DNA of 40,461 nucleotides. It comes from BRHc4a sp049323915 (GTDB lineage Bacteria; Bacillota; Desulfotomaculia; Desulfotomaculales; Desulfocucumaceae). Location of the stretch: the NCBI GenBank assembly GCA_049323915.1, contig JBMOPC010000117.1, forward strand, positions 1 to 40,461, read 5' to 3'. The translations under genes were made by a program, and so were the position numbers. Under the pieces are notes generated by a model, which searched no databases, was not told where the DNA came from, and saw only the letters and a program-made list of their open reading frames with translations. Positions 31,251-39,094 of this stretch are shown piece after piece (position 1 is the first letter of the stretch; every line of letters starts with the position of its first letter).

Positions 31251-33545
31251 TTATACCAGATCCCCGCTTCCTCCTTCAATTTCGTCCAATACGAGGTATA
31301 TAAGAGGAGGCGCCCCGAATATCATTGTGGTGGCTGCGGCCACCACCCCGGAATCATTAAAAATAAAAGCCGCAATGCTCCCGGTGATTACCCCCACCAG
31401 CCCGCTGAAAAGGTACGGGCACCTGTTCCTGATGCCTTCCATCACCCCCCGGGGCCTGTAAAAAAGCAGGGCCAGTATAGCCAGGCTGGCGATAAAAATA
31501 CGGCTCCATATGGTGTATTTGATGAGCTTTATGTTCATTTCCGACTTGCGGCTGATTATTCCGAAAACCGTGTCCAAGCCCTCCGAAGCAATAAGTGCCG
31601 CCGTCCTGCCAATATGAGACTGGTGGCCTGCCGGCCTTCCAGCATCGTACAAAATGAATGCCAGCACGGTCAGTGCTGCTGAGAAAGCCACGGCCCCGAA
31701 CATCCGCCAGTCAATCCTTATCCCAAGCATCATCAGGTACGCCACCATAAAGGCGATGGCTGCGGCTATGGTGCCACCCACATTGGTGCCGAACTGCGGC
31801 GCGGCGATAAGATAAACAATCAACAGGTATAACGCACCGGAAGCCCGCACAAACAGTGCGCGCCTTTTCTGGTCGGCTGAAATCAGCGCCGAGACGCCCA
31901 CCAGTGTTGACCCAATCAAAACACCCATGTACTCGTTTCCGAGGCCGTAAAATCTGGCCCCCACCACGGGGTCATAACCCATTACAGAAACCTTCTGCAT
32001 GGGAGACCCGGCCAACATGTCCAGAGCCAATGCCGACATGGTGATCAGGCCAATTACCAAAAATGAATCCACCTGGTAAATTTTATGCGCCAGCAGAGAT
32101 ATCAATGTTATCAGCGCGGTGAGGGCTATCAGCCAGGCCCCCACCATAGCCACACTCACTGCCGGAAATATGGGCGCCAGCAGATATGCCAGGGGCACCG
32201 ACATTACTGAGAGGAAAAATGGCTTTAGAATCTCCTTCCCTTTTTTTATAACGAAAATATACCAGATTGAGGCCGCCAGCAGCCCCAGTTGAAAGATTAC
32301 ATACCCTTTCTGCAGCAATGGCCTGGCTTCATATATGACTTCAATCACCCTGTGCATGGACAAAAGCGTGCCCATACCGAACTCCCCCGGTATCACCCGG
32401 GCCGGGCGGCCGGTAAAAAAGCCCGGCTGCGGTATGTTAAGGAAATCAATCACCGTTGGGGCTATGTCCACATTCATTATCACTCCAGGCCTTCTGGTGG
32501 TGGGGGACACCAGGAGGCCCCCGGGCACCCCGCCGCCGCACAAAAAAACCGGGGACAGCCTGTCTTTTTTCCTGCCGTCGTCACCGGGGGTGGGACAGAT
32601 CAGTATCAACAGGTCTTTTCTTTCATCCATCAGCGCCATCAGCCCGCCCAGAAACCGGTCCGCCCTCTGTATTACCCTGTGCCTCCAGTTGCTCCAGTGC
32701 CCGGCCTCCATGTATTCCCGGGCGCCCTGCAGCCTGCCCAGGTCTCCCAGGTCAATGGCCACAAGCCTTACATCCGGACCCAGCCTGTCGTATTCTTTTA
32801 ATATTCCGGAGTAGTCGGTGCTGAGGCCCTGTATAAAATCCTTTTCCCTGCGGGTCACCTGTCCGCCTACAGCCCCGGCGTCCACTATCCCCCGGTGGTC
32901 CATCACTATTGACGCCGCCGGCCTTTTGGGGCCGCTCCTGTCATCGGAGTTGCCCAGAAGGGCTGTCCTGTACCCGGCCTCATGCAACACGGTCCCAAGC
33001 GCCCCCGGCACCACCGTGTAGCCCAGGTTTTGATTTAAAAGCTGCAGCCGGGCGATGTCAAGATAAACTAGAGACCCGTCCGGCGGGCCTCCTCCTGTCC
33101 TGCGGCGGTACTCCTCTGCGGCAGTGCCCTTATCCGCCGCCTCCGAGGCGGCAAAAACATGGGCCGAGGCATTTCCGGCAGCAGCATGTGCGCCTGAGCC
33201 TATGGTGGCGTGGGTGTTGTCGGGGATTATGGCCCCCCCGGTATTGACATTCATAAGGGCAACGGCTCCCCGGGATGCCAATTTGCCCAGGTTTGGGTAA
33301 AGGTCCCCTTCAAGGTCTTTTATCTGTAAATAATCCATTATCACCATCACCACCCTGCCCGGGGCGGGCGGGCAGCCAAGCCCGACGCCGTCCCCGCGCA
33401 GCAAGGCGGGAAGCCCCTGCTTTACAGCGGGCTCCAGCCCCGCTGCACGGCTGAGAATGAACCACCCGGCAACCAGCATCCCCAAAAGGAACACCGGAAT
33501 TAAAATTTTTTTTAGCTTTTCAGTTTCCGGCCCGATGGCATACAA
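31251..33545 (-). CDS. Membrane protein with alkaline-phosphatase-superfamily domain
   Basis: A 764-residue protein. There is an N-terminal anchor (about residues 13-32), then an extracytoplasmic domain (about 60-395) that resembles the alkaline phosphatase/phosphoglyceromutase superfamily. It has RVVMVIMDYLQIKDL at the first metal site, PNLGKLASRGA, PDNTHATIGSG with the likely Thr nucleophile, and a late NVDIAPTVIDFL. About ten membrane helices follow (about 415-755). It starts inside the end of the GT4 gene (34-base overlap), so the two are co-expressed. A role in envelope polysaccharide or lipid-linked glycan modification is inferred from that pairing; the substrate is unknown. Confidence 0.75.
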   Translation of the reverse strand: MYAIGPETEKLKKILIPVFLLGMLVAGWFILSRAAGLEPAVKQGLPALLRGDGVGLGCPPAPGRVVMVIMDYLQIKDLEGDLYPNLGKLASRGAVALMNVNTGGAIIPDNTHATIGSGAHAAAGNASAHVFAASEAADKGTAAEEYRRRTGGGPPDGSLVYLDIARLQLLNQNLGYTVVPGALGTVLHEAGYRTALLGNSDDRSGPKRPAASIVMDHRGIVDAGAVGGQVTRREKDFIQGLSTDYSGILKEYDRLGPDVRLVAIDLGDLGRLQGAREYMEAGHWSNWRHRVIQRADRFLGGLMALMDERKDLLILICPTPGDDGRKKDRLSPVFLCGGGVPGGLLVSPTTRRPGVIMNVDIAPTVIDFLNIPQPGFFTGRPARVIPGEFGMGTLLSMHRVIEVIYEARPLLQKGYVIFQLGLLAASIWYIFVIKKGKEILKPFFLSVMSVPLAYLLAPIFPAVSVAMVGAWLIALTALITLISLLAHKIYQVDSFLVIGLITMSALALDMLAGSPMQKVSVMGYDPVVGARFYGLGNEYMGVLIGSTLVGVSALISADQKRRALFVRASGALYLLIVYLIAAPQFGTNVGGTIAAAIAFMVAYLMMLGIRIDWRMFGAVAFSAALTVLAFILYDAGRPAGHQSHIGRTAALIASEGLDTVFGIISRKSEMNIKLIKYTIWSRIFIASLAILALLFYRPRGVMEGIRNRCPYLFSGLVGVITGSIAAFIFNDSGVVAAATTMIFGAPPLIYLVLDEIEGGSGDLV

Positions 33546-34678
33546 CCCCTATTTACCAAATCAGTATACACCCTCTCAATGGCGCTGGCCATTTTCCCGG
33601 CGGTAAAGCTTTCCGCAAGCATCTTTTTACCCTCTGTTCCCATTTGCCGGGACTTTTCCCGGTTGCATATCAGCATCTCAATGGACCGGGCTATCCCGGG
33701 CACATCACCGGGCTCTAAAAGCAGACCGCTGACGCCGTCGGATACAACCTCCGGAACACCCCCCACCCTGGTGGCCACCACCGGGCAGCCGGATCCCATG
33801 GCTTCCAGCAAAGCCAGAGGGAGGCCCTCGCTGAGCGAGGTCAGCACGAAAACGTCCAGGCATGGCATAATCCGGTCAACGTCCCGCCTCTCCCCGGCAA
33901 AAAACAGCCTTCCGGACAGGCTCAGTTCTCTGGACTCCCTCTCCAGTTCCTCCCGCAGAGGGCCATCCCCCACCACCAGGAAGGACACCCCCTCCAGCCG
34001 TGACAAAATGGAAGCCGCCTTTATAAAATCACCTACCGCTTTCTGCGGGGCCAGCCTGGCCACAGTGCCCACAACCTTGTGGCCGGCTGGTATCCCGGTT
34101 GTACGCTCAAGATACCGGCGGTCCGGGGGAAAACCGAAGTGATAACCGTTGATCCCGTTATAAATGACAGTCACTTTTCCGGGGCTGACCCTGCTCCGGG
34201 CGGTTATTTCACCGGCCAGGTCCCCGGAAACGGCTATATACCTGTCTGTAAGACAGGACAGTATCCGCTCGCCCTTAGTGTAAATGGTGTTTTTCCACAG
34301 CGAGCCCCGGCTGCTGAAGACGATTGAATTGTGTAACGTCATGACCACGGCGGGGACGCCCGCCAGCAGCGCCGCCAACCTGCCCACCAGTCCGGCCTTG
34401 AACCCGTGGCAGTGTGCTATATCCACCCTGTTTTCCCTGAAGTGATAAGCCAGGTTTTTTACCGCCGTCATATCGGATGAAAGGGAAATACCGTCCTTCA
34501 AAGGCAAAAGAAAGGTCGGTATACCCCTGCCGCTGAAGGCATCGGCCGTCACGCCGGGCGGGCAGGCCACCATGTGGTGGAAAACCTCCCGGCTGGAACG
34601 GCCTATGAGGGTCAGAATGTGATTTTTTATGCCCCCGTCAGAGGGCCTGACAACGTGCATAACCCTGATACCGGCCAA
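33512..34678 (-). CDS. Glycosyltransferase family 4 protein
   Basis: A 388-residue GT-B fold enzyme. The N-terminal acceptor half has RVMHVVRPSDGGIKNHIL. The C-terminal half has the GT4 donor-site pattern VGTVARLAPQKAVGDFI, FLVVGDGPLREELE and FVLTSLSEGLPLALLEAMGSG (the E-x7-E motif). It likely adds a sugar from a nucleotide donor to an envelope glycan. The start is TTG 34678 with GGGTGG; ATG 34660 is an alternative. It is coupled by overlap to the membrane phosphatase-like gene. Confidence 0.9.
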   Translation of the reverse strand: MAGIRVMHVVRPSDGGIKNHILTLIGRSSREVFHHMVACPPGVTADAFSGRGIPTFLLPLKDGISLSSDMTAVKNLAYHFRENRVDIAHCHGFKAGLVGRLAALLAGVPAVVMTLHNSIVFSSRGSLWKNTIYTKGERILSCLTDRYIAVSGDLAGEITARSRVSPGKVTVIYNGINGYHFGFPPDRRYLERTTGIPAGHKVVGTVARLAPQKAVGDFIKAASILSRLEGVSFLVVGDGPLREELERESRELSLSGRLFFAGERRDVDRIMPCLDVFVLTSLSEGLPLALLEAMGSGCPVVATRVGGVPEVVSDGVSGLLLEPGDVPGIARSIEMLICNREKSRQMGTEGKKMLAESFTAGKMASAIERVYTDLVNRGCMPSGRKLKS

Positions 34679-35085
34679 CTATACCACCCTTTGGCATTTG
34701 TGAATTCGAACGGACATTATTATTTCCATAAAGCCCAATTTTATCCAGGGGCTAAAAATATTAAGGCGCGGAATGAACCGCGCCGCTGAAAACAGCTGTT
34801 GGCAGTCAGGCCATCAGCTCTTAGCTTTAATAGAACCCAAGTTTTCATTGTCCTTGTTGTCTGCTCCGGGCAGCAAGGGTTTTTGTGCTGACACCAGGAA
34901 ATTATGCTATGGGGGTAACTTTGAAGACCGTCTGGGAATATTTGGGTCGCTCCTGGGTCGCTAACGGGCCAGAGTGAGTGGTTTAATCCCGGCTGCATGG
35001 ATCTTCGGCTGTAACAGCCTTTCGATAAATTCCGCCAGGGCTCAAATCACTCCCCCCTCACGTGCATGTCGCTATAGGGTCGCTG
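34679..35085. other. 407-base gap with hairpin, repeats and possible RNA
   Basis: No credible protein gene. On the minus strand a hairpin GGCGCGG/CCGCGCC (34765-34784) followed by TTAATATTTTT looks like a terminator for a transcript coming from the right. The plus strand has three copies of GGGTCGCT (near 34946, 34957 and 35077) and a CAGTCAGGCCATCAGC repeat (34803-34819). I could not match any known RNA family. Confidence 0.4.
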
Positions 35086-35289
35086 CTAATGCGGGCTGTC
35101 ACCATTCTGAGTACTGAGTTCTGTGTTCTGAGTTCCAGTCGCCCGCAGGGCGAATATGTTCTTCTTATCCTTCTCGTTTTCCTCATCTTTTTTAAGACGC
35201 ATTTTCTGGCGGAAAAAATGTTCCGCTATTTCAAGCATTCCCTGCTGGCTGGCGTTTATGTTGATGTCTTCGGGGTTTTGGGGAATCAT
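35086..35289 (-). CDS. Small protein downstream of ferredoxin, unknown
   Basis: A 67-residue protein; ATG 35289 has GAGGTGA five bases before it and lies 14 bases after the ferredoxin stop, so the two are co-transcribed. The first 45 residues look natural (MIPQNPEDININASQQGMLE, then a charged KMRLKKDEENEKDKK stretch). The last 15 residues (TQNTELSTQNGDSPH) are translated from a TTCTGAGTTC-type repeat tract, so the original C-terminus is probably lost. No family is recognised. Confidence 0.6.
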   Translation of the reverse strand: MIPQNPEDININASQQGMLEIAEHFFRQKMRLKKDEENEKDKKNIFALRATGTQNTELSTQNGDSPH

Positions 35290-35303
35290 TGCCTTCACCT
35301 CTT

Positions 35304-35492
35304 CTAAACCTCTTTGATGGCGCTGGTGGGGCATCCCTCCGCCGCCTCGTGCGCCGAGTCCTCGTTCTCCGACAGGATTTCGTCCACCGTGGCAACAGCC
35401 TTTTCATCGTTATTCCAGTCAAAAACCTCCGGGCAGGTGTCTATACACGCCCCGCAGCTTATGCACAGGTCCTGGTCCACTTCCATTTTCAT
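35304..35492 (-). CDS. Ferredoxin, single [4Fe-4S] type
   Basis: A 62-residue electron carrier. Cys ligands are visible in CISCGACIDTCPEVF (C10, C13, C16, with C20 extra) and in EGCPTSAI (C54), which fits one [4Fe-4S] cluster. ATG 35492 with GGAGGTG seven bases upstream is chosen over an earlier in-frame start at 35513. Acidic, as usual for such ferredoxins. It is followed by a small co-transcribed gene; its redox partner cannot be read from context. Confidence 0.93.
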   Translation of the reverse strand: MKMEVDQDLCISCGACIDTCPEVFDWNNDEKAVATVDEILSENEDSAHEAAEGCPTSAIKEV

Positions 35493-35591
35493 TAGAAACA
35501 CCTCCGCAATCAATGACTTTAAAAAGCTAGTATAGTTTCCCTACTATAACGTCAGATTATGCCAATAAATTAAAACATCCCTGTCCAATCA

Positions 35592-35620
35592 TTGACAAAT
35601 CACACCTCTTGTTTCATAAT
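35592..35620 (+). promoter_or_regulatory. Promoter of the exported-protein gene
   Basis: TTGACA (35592-35597), a 17-base spacer and CATAAT (35615-35620), 36 bases before the GTG start at 35656. Confidence 0.75.
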
Positions 35621-35655
35621 GACCTATAACCTACCTATAAAACATTTTTGGAGAT

Positions 35656-36234
35656 GTGAAACAGGTGCCGTCAGCCAAAAAGAATAATAAAACCCTTAAT
35701 CACCGGGAAAAAAAAATTTTTAATTACTGGATTGGGCTGGTTCTCATAGGCCCTGCCATATTTTTCTTATTTTACTTCTTTTCCGGCAACAGCGCCAGCG
35801 AAACTCCTGGCCAAAAGACTGCACTGCCGGAAAAACAGCTGCAGGCCGGTGAGCCGGCGGCTGTTGACAATATGAAGATCACCGCCGCACCGGAGGGCAG
35901 GGTGACGCTGTCCGAACAGCTGACTATGGGTAACAACAGGATAATTGCCGAGGGCGGCCATTTATTCATGGTGGTGCCTCTGGAGGTTCCGGAAAAATTC
36001 GGGGACCCCTCCCCCTCCAATTGGTATGTTACAAATCCGGAAGGCAGCAGGTACGAGCTTTTAAGGGTTGTCTCAAAAAATCCCGCCGGTCCTGATGCTG
36101 CAGTAAAGATTGAACAGGGCAGCCGCCTTGTCTACCTTATTTTCAAGGTGAAAAAAGGCCAGTCCGACCACTTCCTTGTTTACATGGCCCCCGGCGGCCA
36201 GGCCGCCTGGAAGATGCCTGCGCCAAATCAATAA
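35656..36234 (+). CDS. Single-pass exported protein, unknown function
   Basis: A 192-residue protein. A basic N-terminus of about 22 residues is followed by one hydrophobic segment (FNYWIGLVLIGPAIFFLFYF), a Ser/Pro/Gln linker, and a beta-rich outer domain with ITAAPEGRVTLSEQLTMGNN and HLFMVVPLEVPEKFGDPSPS. The outer domain loosely resembles DUF4352-type lipoprotein domains, but I cannot assign a family. The GTG start at 35656 has GGAG very close; GTG 35665 is an alternative. It has its own consensus promoter and is divergent from ferredoxin. Confidence 0.65.
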   Translation: MKQVPSAKKNNKTLNHREKKIFNYWIGLVLIGPAIFFLFYFFSGNSASETPGQKTALPEKQLQAGEPAAVDNMKITAAPEGRVTLSEQLTMGNNRIIAEGGHLFMVVPLEVPEKFGDPSPSNWYVTNPEGSRYELLRVVSKNPAGPDAAVKIEQGSRLVYLIFKVKKGQSDHFLVYMAPGGQAAWKMPAPNQ

Positions 36235-36270
36235 AACATTGCTTTGGATTTGAAGAATAAAAGACATTTA

Positions 36271-36353
36271 AGCCACAGAGGTCCCAGAGAAAAAAGAGTA
36301 CATTTGACTTTGGTTCTCTCAAATATCTCTGTGAGCTGTGTTCTCTGTGGTTT
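36271..36353. repeat. CACAGAG inverted repeat element
   Basis: AGCCACAGAGGTCCCAGAGA (36271-36290) and CTCTGTGAGCTGTGTTCTCT plus GTGG (36327-36350) form an imperfect palindrome like the one at 18984-19040. Confidence 0.7.
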
Positions 36354-36454
36354 AATGCAGCTTACAGCTTGGCGCTTATAGCCAACAGCCATTATCGCTT
36401 TCAAATATCCCTTAGCCCGAAATAGTATATTGAAAATACAGGTTAGCTGCAAAA

Positions 36455-36718
36455 TTGGGGAGGTGGCCGGCCATTTTCCCGCAGGCGAAGGACGCGCCGA
36501 TTGTCCAGGAAAATTTTTACCGATTTTACCCTGCCCTGTGCCGCCAGGTCACGTACATCCTGGGGGATAATGGTCTGGCGGAGGATATCGCCCAGGAGGC
36601 TTTTATCAGGCTGTACCAGTCTCCCCCGAAGGATATGCGGACCGTGGGGGGGTGGCTGTTTCAGGTGGCGAAAAACCTTGCCTTGAACCTGGTCAGGAGT
36701 GAAACACATCAGGGATAA
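36455..36718 (+). pseudogene. Truncated ECF-type sigma-70 factor (region 2 only)
   Basis: An 87-residue frame with sigma region 2 of an ECF sigma factor: VQENFYRFYPALCRQVTYIL, GLAEDIAQEAFIRLYQSP and GGWLFQVAKNLALNLVR, which cover -10 recognition and core binding. Region 4 (-35 recognition) is absent; a TAA stop comes just after SETHQG and is followed by a repeat tract (36736-36772). The start is unclear (TTG 36455, or a later codon after GGGGAGG). A truncated relic is most likely; a functional region-2-only protein cannot be excluded. Confidence 0.7.
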
Positions 36719-36735
36719 ATAATGTGACAGTATCA

Positions 36736-36772
36736 GAAATACAGAATTCAAGGAGTCAGAATACAGAATTAA
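36736..36772. repeat. ACAGAATTC/AGGAGTCAG repeat
   Basis: ATACAGAATTCAAGGAGTCA followed by GAATACAGAATT, the same family as at 2040-2069, located just after the truncated sigma gene. Confidence 0.65.
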
Positions 36773-36906
36773 AGTTACCACCAACCCCGCCCCCGGCGCA
36801 ACAGTGAATTGCAACACACCCCGTGACATTTTAAGGCAGTGTGGCTTAAAATGACTAGAGTATAAATTTTTGGCCCCCCAGCCAGTAAAAGATACGGCGA
36901 ATCTCC

Positions 36907-36935
36907 TTGACTTTACCCCTTAAACCATGTAAAAT
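36907..36935 (+). promoter_or_regulatory. Promoter of tRNA-Pro(GGG)
   Basis: TTGACT (36907-36912), a 17-base spacer and TAAAAT (36930-36935); the tRNA begins 19 bases later. Confidence 0.85.
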
Positions 36936-36953
36936 AACCTTTGCAAACGTAAT

Positions 36954-37031
36954 CGGGGCGTAGCTCAGTTTGGCTAGAGCGCTACCTTGGGGTGGTAGAG
37001 GCCGCACGTTCAAGTCGTGTCGCTCCGACCA
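36954..37031 (+). tRNA. tRNA-Pro (anticodon GGG)
   Basis: The acceptor stem is CGGGGCG/CGCTCCG (one G-T pair) and the D arm GCTCAGTTTGGCTAGAGC. The anticodon arm CTACC-TTGGGGT-GGTAG gives GGG for the codon CCC, and the T arm contains TTCAAGT. The CCA end is encoded. It has its own promoter and terminator. Confidence 0.94.
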
Positions 37032-37035
37032 GCAG

Positions 37036-37077
37036 GAAGACCCGCTTAACTGTCAGGTTAAGCGGGTCTTCTTTTTT
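37036..37077 (+). terminator. Terminator of tRNA-Pro(GGG)
   Basis: A perfect 15-base inverted repeat GAAGACCCGCTTAAC/GTTAAGCGGGTCTTC with a six-base loop, then TTTTTT. Confidence 0.95.
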
Positions 37078-37197
37078 CTTCCTTATCTTAATGGAATCTG
37101 TTGTCCCTGTCTCATGTGAATTTTTGCGTGCCCATGAGCCGTGCCGGCCGCCGCCAGGGATGCCGAGTCAGCGGTGGCTTGCGGCAATCAATTAAAT

Positions 37198-38572
37198 TTA
37201 TCTGTATTTGGTCGTACCGATTTGCCCCGGGCGGATCTCATTGTCCTCCGGGGGGATTGTTGCATGGCTGACTGAAATGGTTATACTGTCCACATTGTCC
37301 GTTGGATTTGCGTCATCAATACCTTCCGGCCAAACTTCGGCAGTTAGGGTGGTTGCATTCCAGGCGGCAAAGGGGAAATTAATTTCATGGGTACCCCCGG
37401 GGACAATAGACACAGGTATCACAACGGGGCCTCCACTATGCAGCGTTATTTTAACCGGAAGATCAACCGGGATATCGTCCTTTCGGGTTATCCGGGCCGT
37501 GACGTTTGCCCCGTCCCCTCCACCGCTCGGTAATACGGTAATTGTATATCTATCTGATGCAAGCTTGATTTTTACGTCAAACGTGGCCGGCAACACCTGG
37601 GCCTCGGCGCGGTTGTTGCCCCAATCCTTGTCCTCAGTGGAGTCAACCGGGTTAATCTTGGACCTCGCTGTTGTCTTTTGGGGCTGCACTGTTATTGTGT
37701 ACTTGTAGACCTTTGTTTCTCCCGGGTTGATGGTGATATATCCTTTTTCGTCCGGCGCCGGCGCGCCGTTAACCGGTTCAAGATTAACCGGGCATTCCCT
37801 GCCATCGACAATGTGGTGCAGTTGCAGCCATGCCCGCTCCGGGCGGGGGTGATCAGTACTTAAATTATATGCAACAGTGGAGGTTATCCTGTCTCCGGGT
37901 TTGGCCCCTGGAATATGTCTGCTTCCAGGTTGGTTTTCAGGTCGGGGACAATCAAATCCATCTCAGACGGGAGTGGTATCGGCATGTACCACTGGATGCC
38001 TCTGGAGTCAATGTGAAAAGCGCTGCCCAGGCCCCAGGTCCATTTTGTGGGGGGCTGCTGTATATAGACGTATTGGTGCCAGCGGTTCCACAGCGGGTGG
38101 CTTTCGCCGATTATGGCGCCGGCATAATAACGTTTTAACCCCTCCTTAATGTAGGGCAGATATCTTTCCTGGCCGTTGAAGGCGTTTTCAGTGAATCTAA
38201 ACGGCTTCCCGTAAATTTCAAACCTTTTTAGGGCCAACTCCTCCCAAGGTATATGGTACAACTTGAAGCTTTCCAGCTTCAGCCCCTCCCGCCATTCGTC
38301 GTGGGGGAAATATGGGTTCAGGAAGTCCTCCCCCATCACGGTCTCGCCTATGTACCGGTACATCACTCCTTCCGGGGTGTTCTTGGTGTCTCCTTGTGGC
38401 TTCCCGTAGACGAACAGCCTCCGGTCACTCTCCTTCCAGCGGTCAGTGTTCAGATGCTTGCGGTTCAAGTTGGTGGGTACACGTCCAGTCTGGTTTCCCG
38501 GCCGGCCAGTACCGGTAAAACAGCAGCAGCGGTCAGAGCCAGCAATATAATTAGAACAACAAACCTTTTCAT
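37198..38572 (-). pseudogene. Secreted protein gene with two -1 frameshifts, unknown function
   Basis: A single gene can be rebuilt from three frames. ATG 38572, with AGGAGG eight bases upstream, starts a clear signal peptide (KRFVVLIILLALTAAAVLPVLA). Near 38500 (GGCCGG context) the frame must shift by one lost base to continue into the long middle part (LNRKHLNTDRWKE to EADIFQG). Near 37905 a lost G in a G run (GGGG for GGGGG) is needed to continue as AKPGDRITSTVAYNLS and on to the end. Restored length is 458 residues. The last 150 or so residues are beta-rich and resemble a CARDB-type adhesion domain; the middle is Trp/Tyr-rich and unrecognised. Either a young pseudogene or sequencing errors in GC-rich runs. 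Confidence 0.75.
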
Positions 38573-39094
38573 GTAAAAAACCTCCTACAAATCGTTATTA
38601 ACCCTCTAAAAGACCTTGAAACCGCTGGTAACAGTTTCAAGGGTTTTCAATTACTGCCACCATATTCCCAACAATATTACCATTTTTTTACACCTAAACA
38701 AGAAATATTTTCCTGTTTTATATGCAACTAATAAAGGGGCTACGCCCCTTCGGACGGTATGGACGTCCTACCCCCACTAAAGCAAGGGGAGCACCCCTTG
38801 GAACCCCCGTGTACAGGAAATTATCACAGAATTACTTTGAATTTCCTGTATCACAAAAAAAACGCAGTCCTAAATGAAAGGACTGCGGGCTCTTCCTTTA
38901 ATGGGCTCACCCTGAACTTCTATTTCCACACAGTGAGTCAGGGAACCGTCCCCTGACTCAGTCCAAAGGTATTTGCAACTTTTTTTGTCGAGATATGGAG
39001 GATATATTGCACAGACGTCGTATGTCTAATATCATACCATATTTCATGGATTTCCCAAATAAGTCAATAGAGTGTAGCAGGGAGGAAATACAAA
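38573..39094. other. Gene-free stretch with several hairpins
   Basis: No gene. It contains AAGGGGC/GCCCCTT (38734-38750) and a perfect 11-base inverted repeat TACAGGAAATT/AATTTCCTGTA (38812-38822 and 38840-38850). A minus-strand terminator-like hairpin CGCAGTCC/GGACTGCG (38863-38887) runs into TTTTTTTT. A REP-like palindrome TGAGTCAGGG/CCCTGACTCA (38934-38960) follows. Confidence 0.6.
38934..38960. repeat. REP-like palindrome
   Basis: TGAGTCAGGG, a short loop, then CCCTGACTCA. Palindromes of this type (with GGGGACGGTTCC in the centre) are common in Firmicute genomes and often lie near IS200-like transposase genes; none is present here. Confidence 0.65.

Noticed and set aside
34764..34790. 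T-box leader for the glycosyltransferase gene, suggested by the GCGCGG..CCGCGC terminator
   Set aside because: The conserved T-box sequence AGGGTGGNACCGCG is absent, and the downstream gene is not an amino-acid gene.
34741..34998. 85-residue minus-strand open frame in the gap before the glycosyltransferase
   Set aside because: It crosses the hairpin and a repeat tract, has no ribosome binding site and an unnatural composition.
38986..38992. Possible Spo0A box TGTCGAG upstream of the chemoreceptor
   Set aside because: One mismatch to TGTCGAA in a T-rich context; such matches are expected by chance and no second site supports it.
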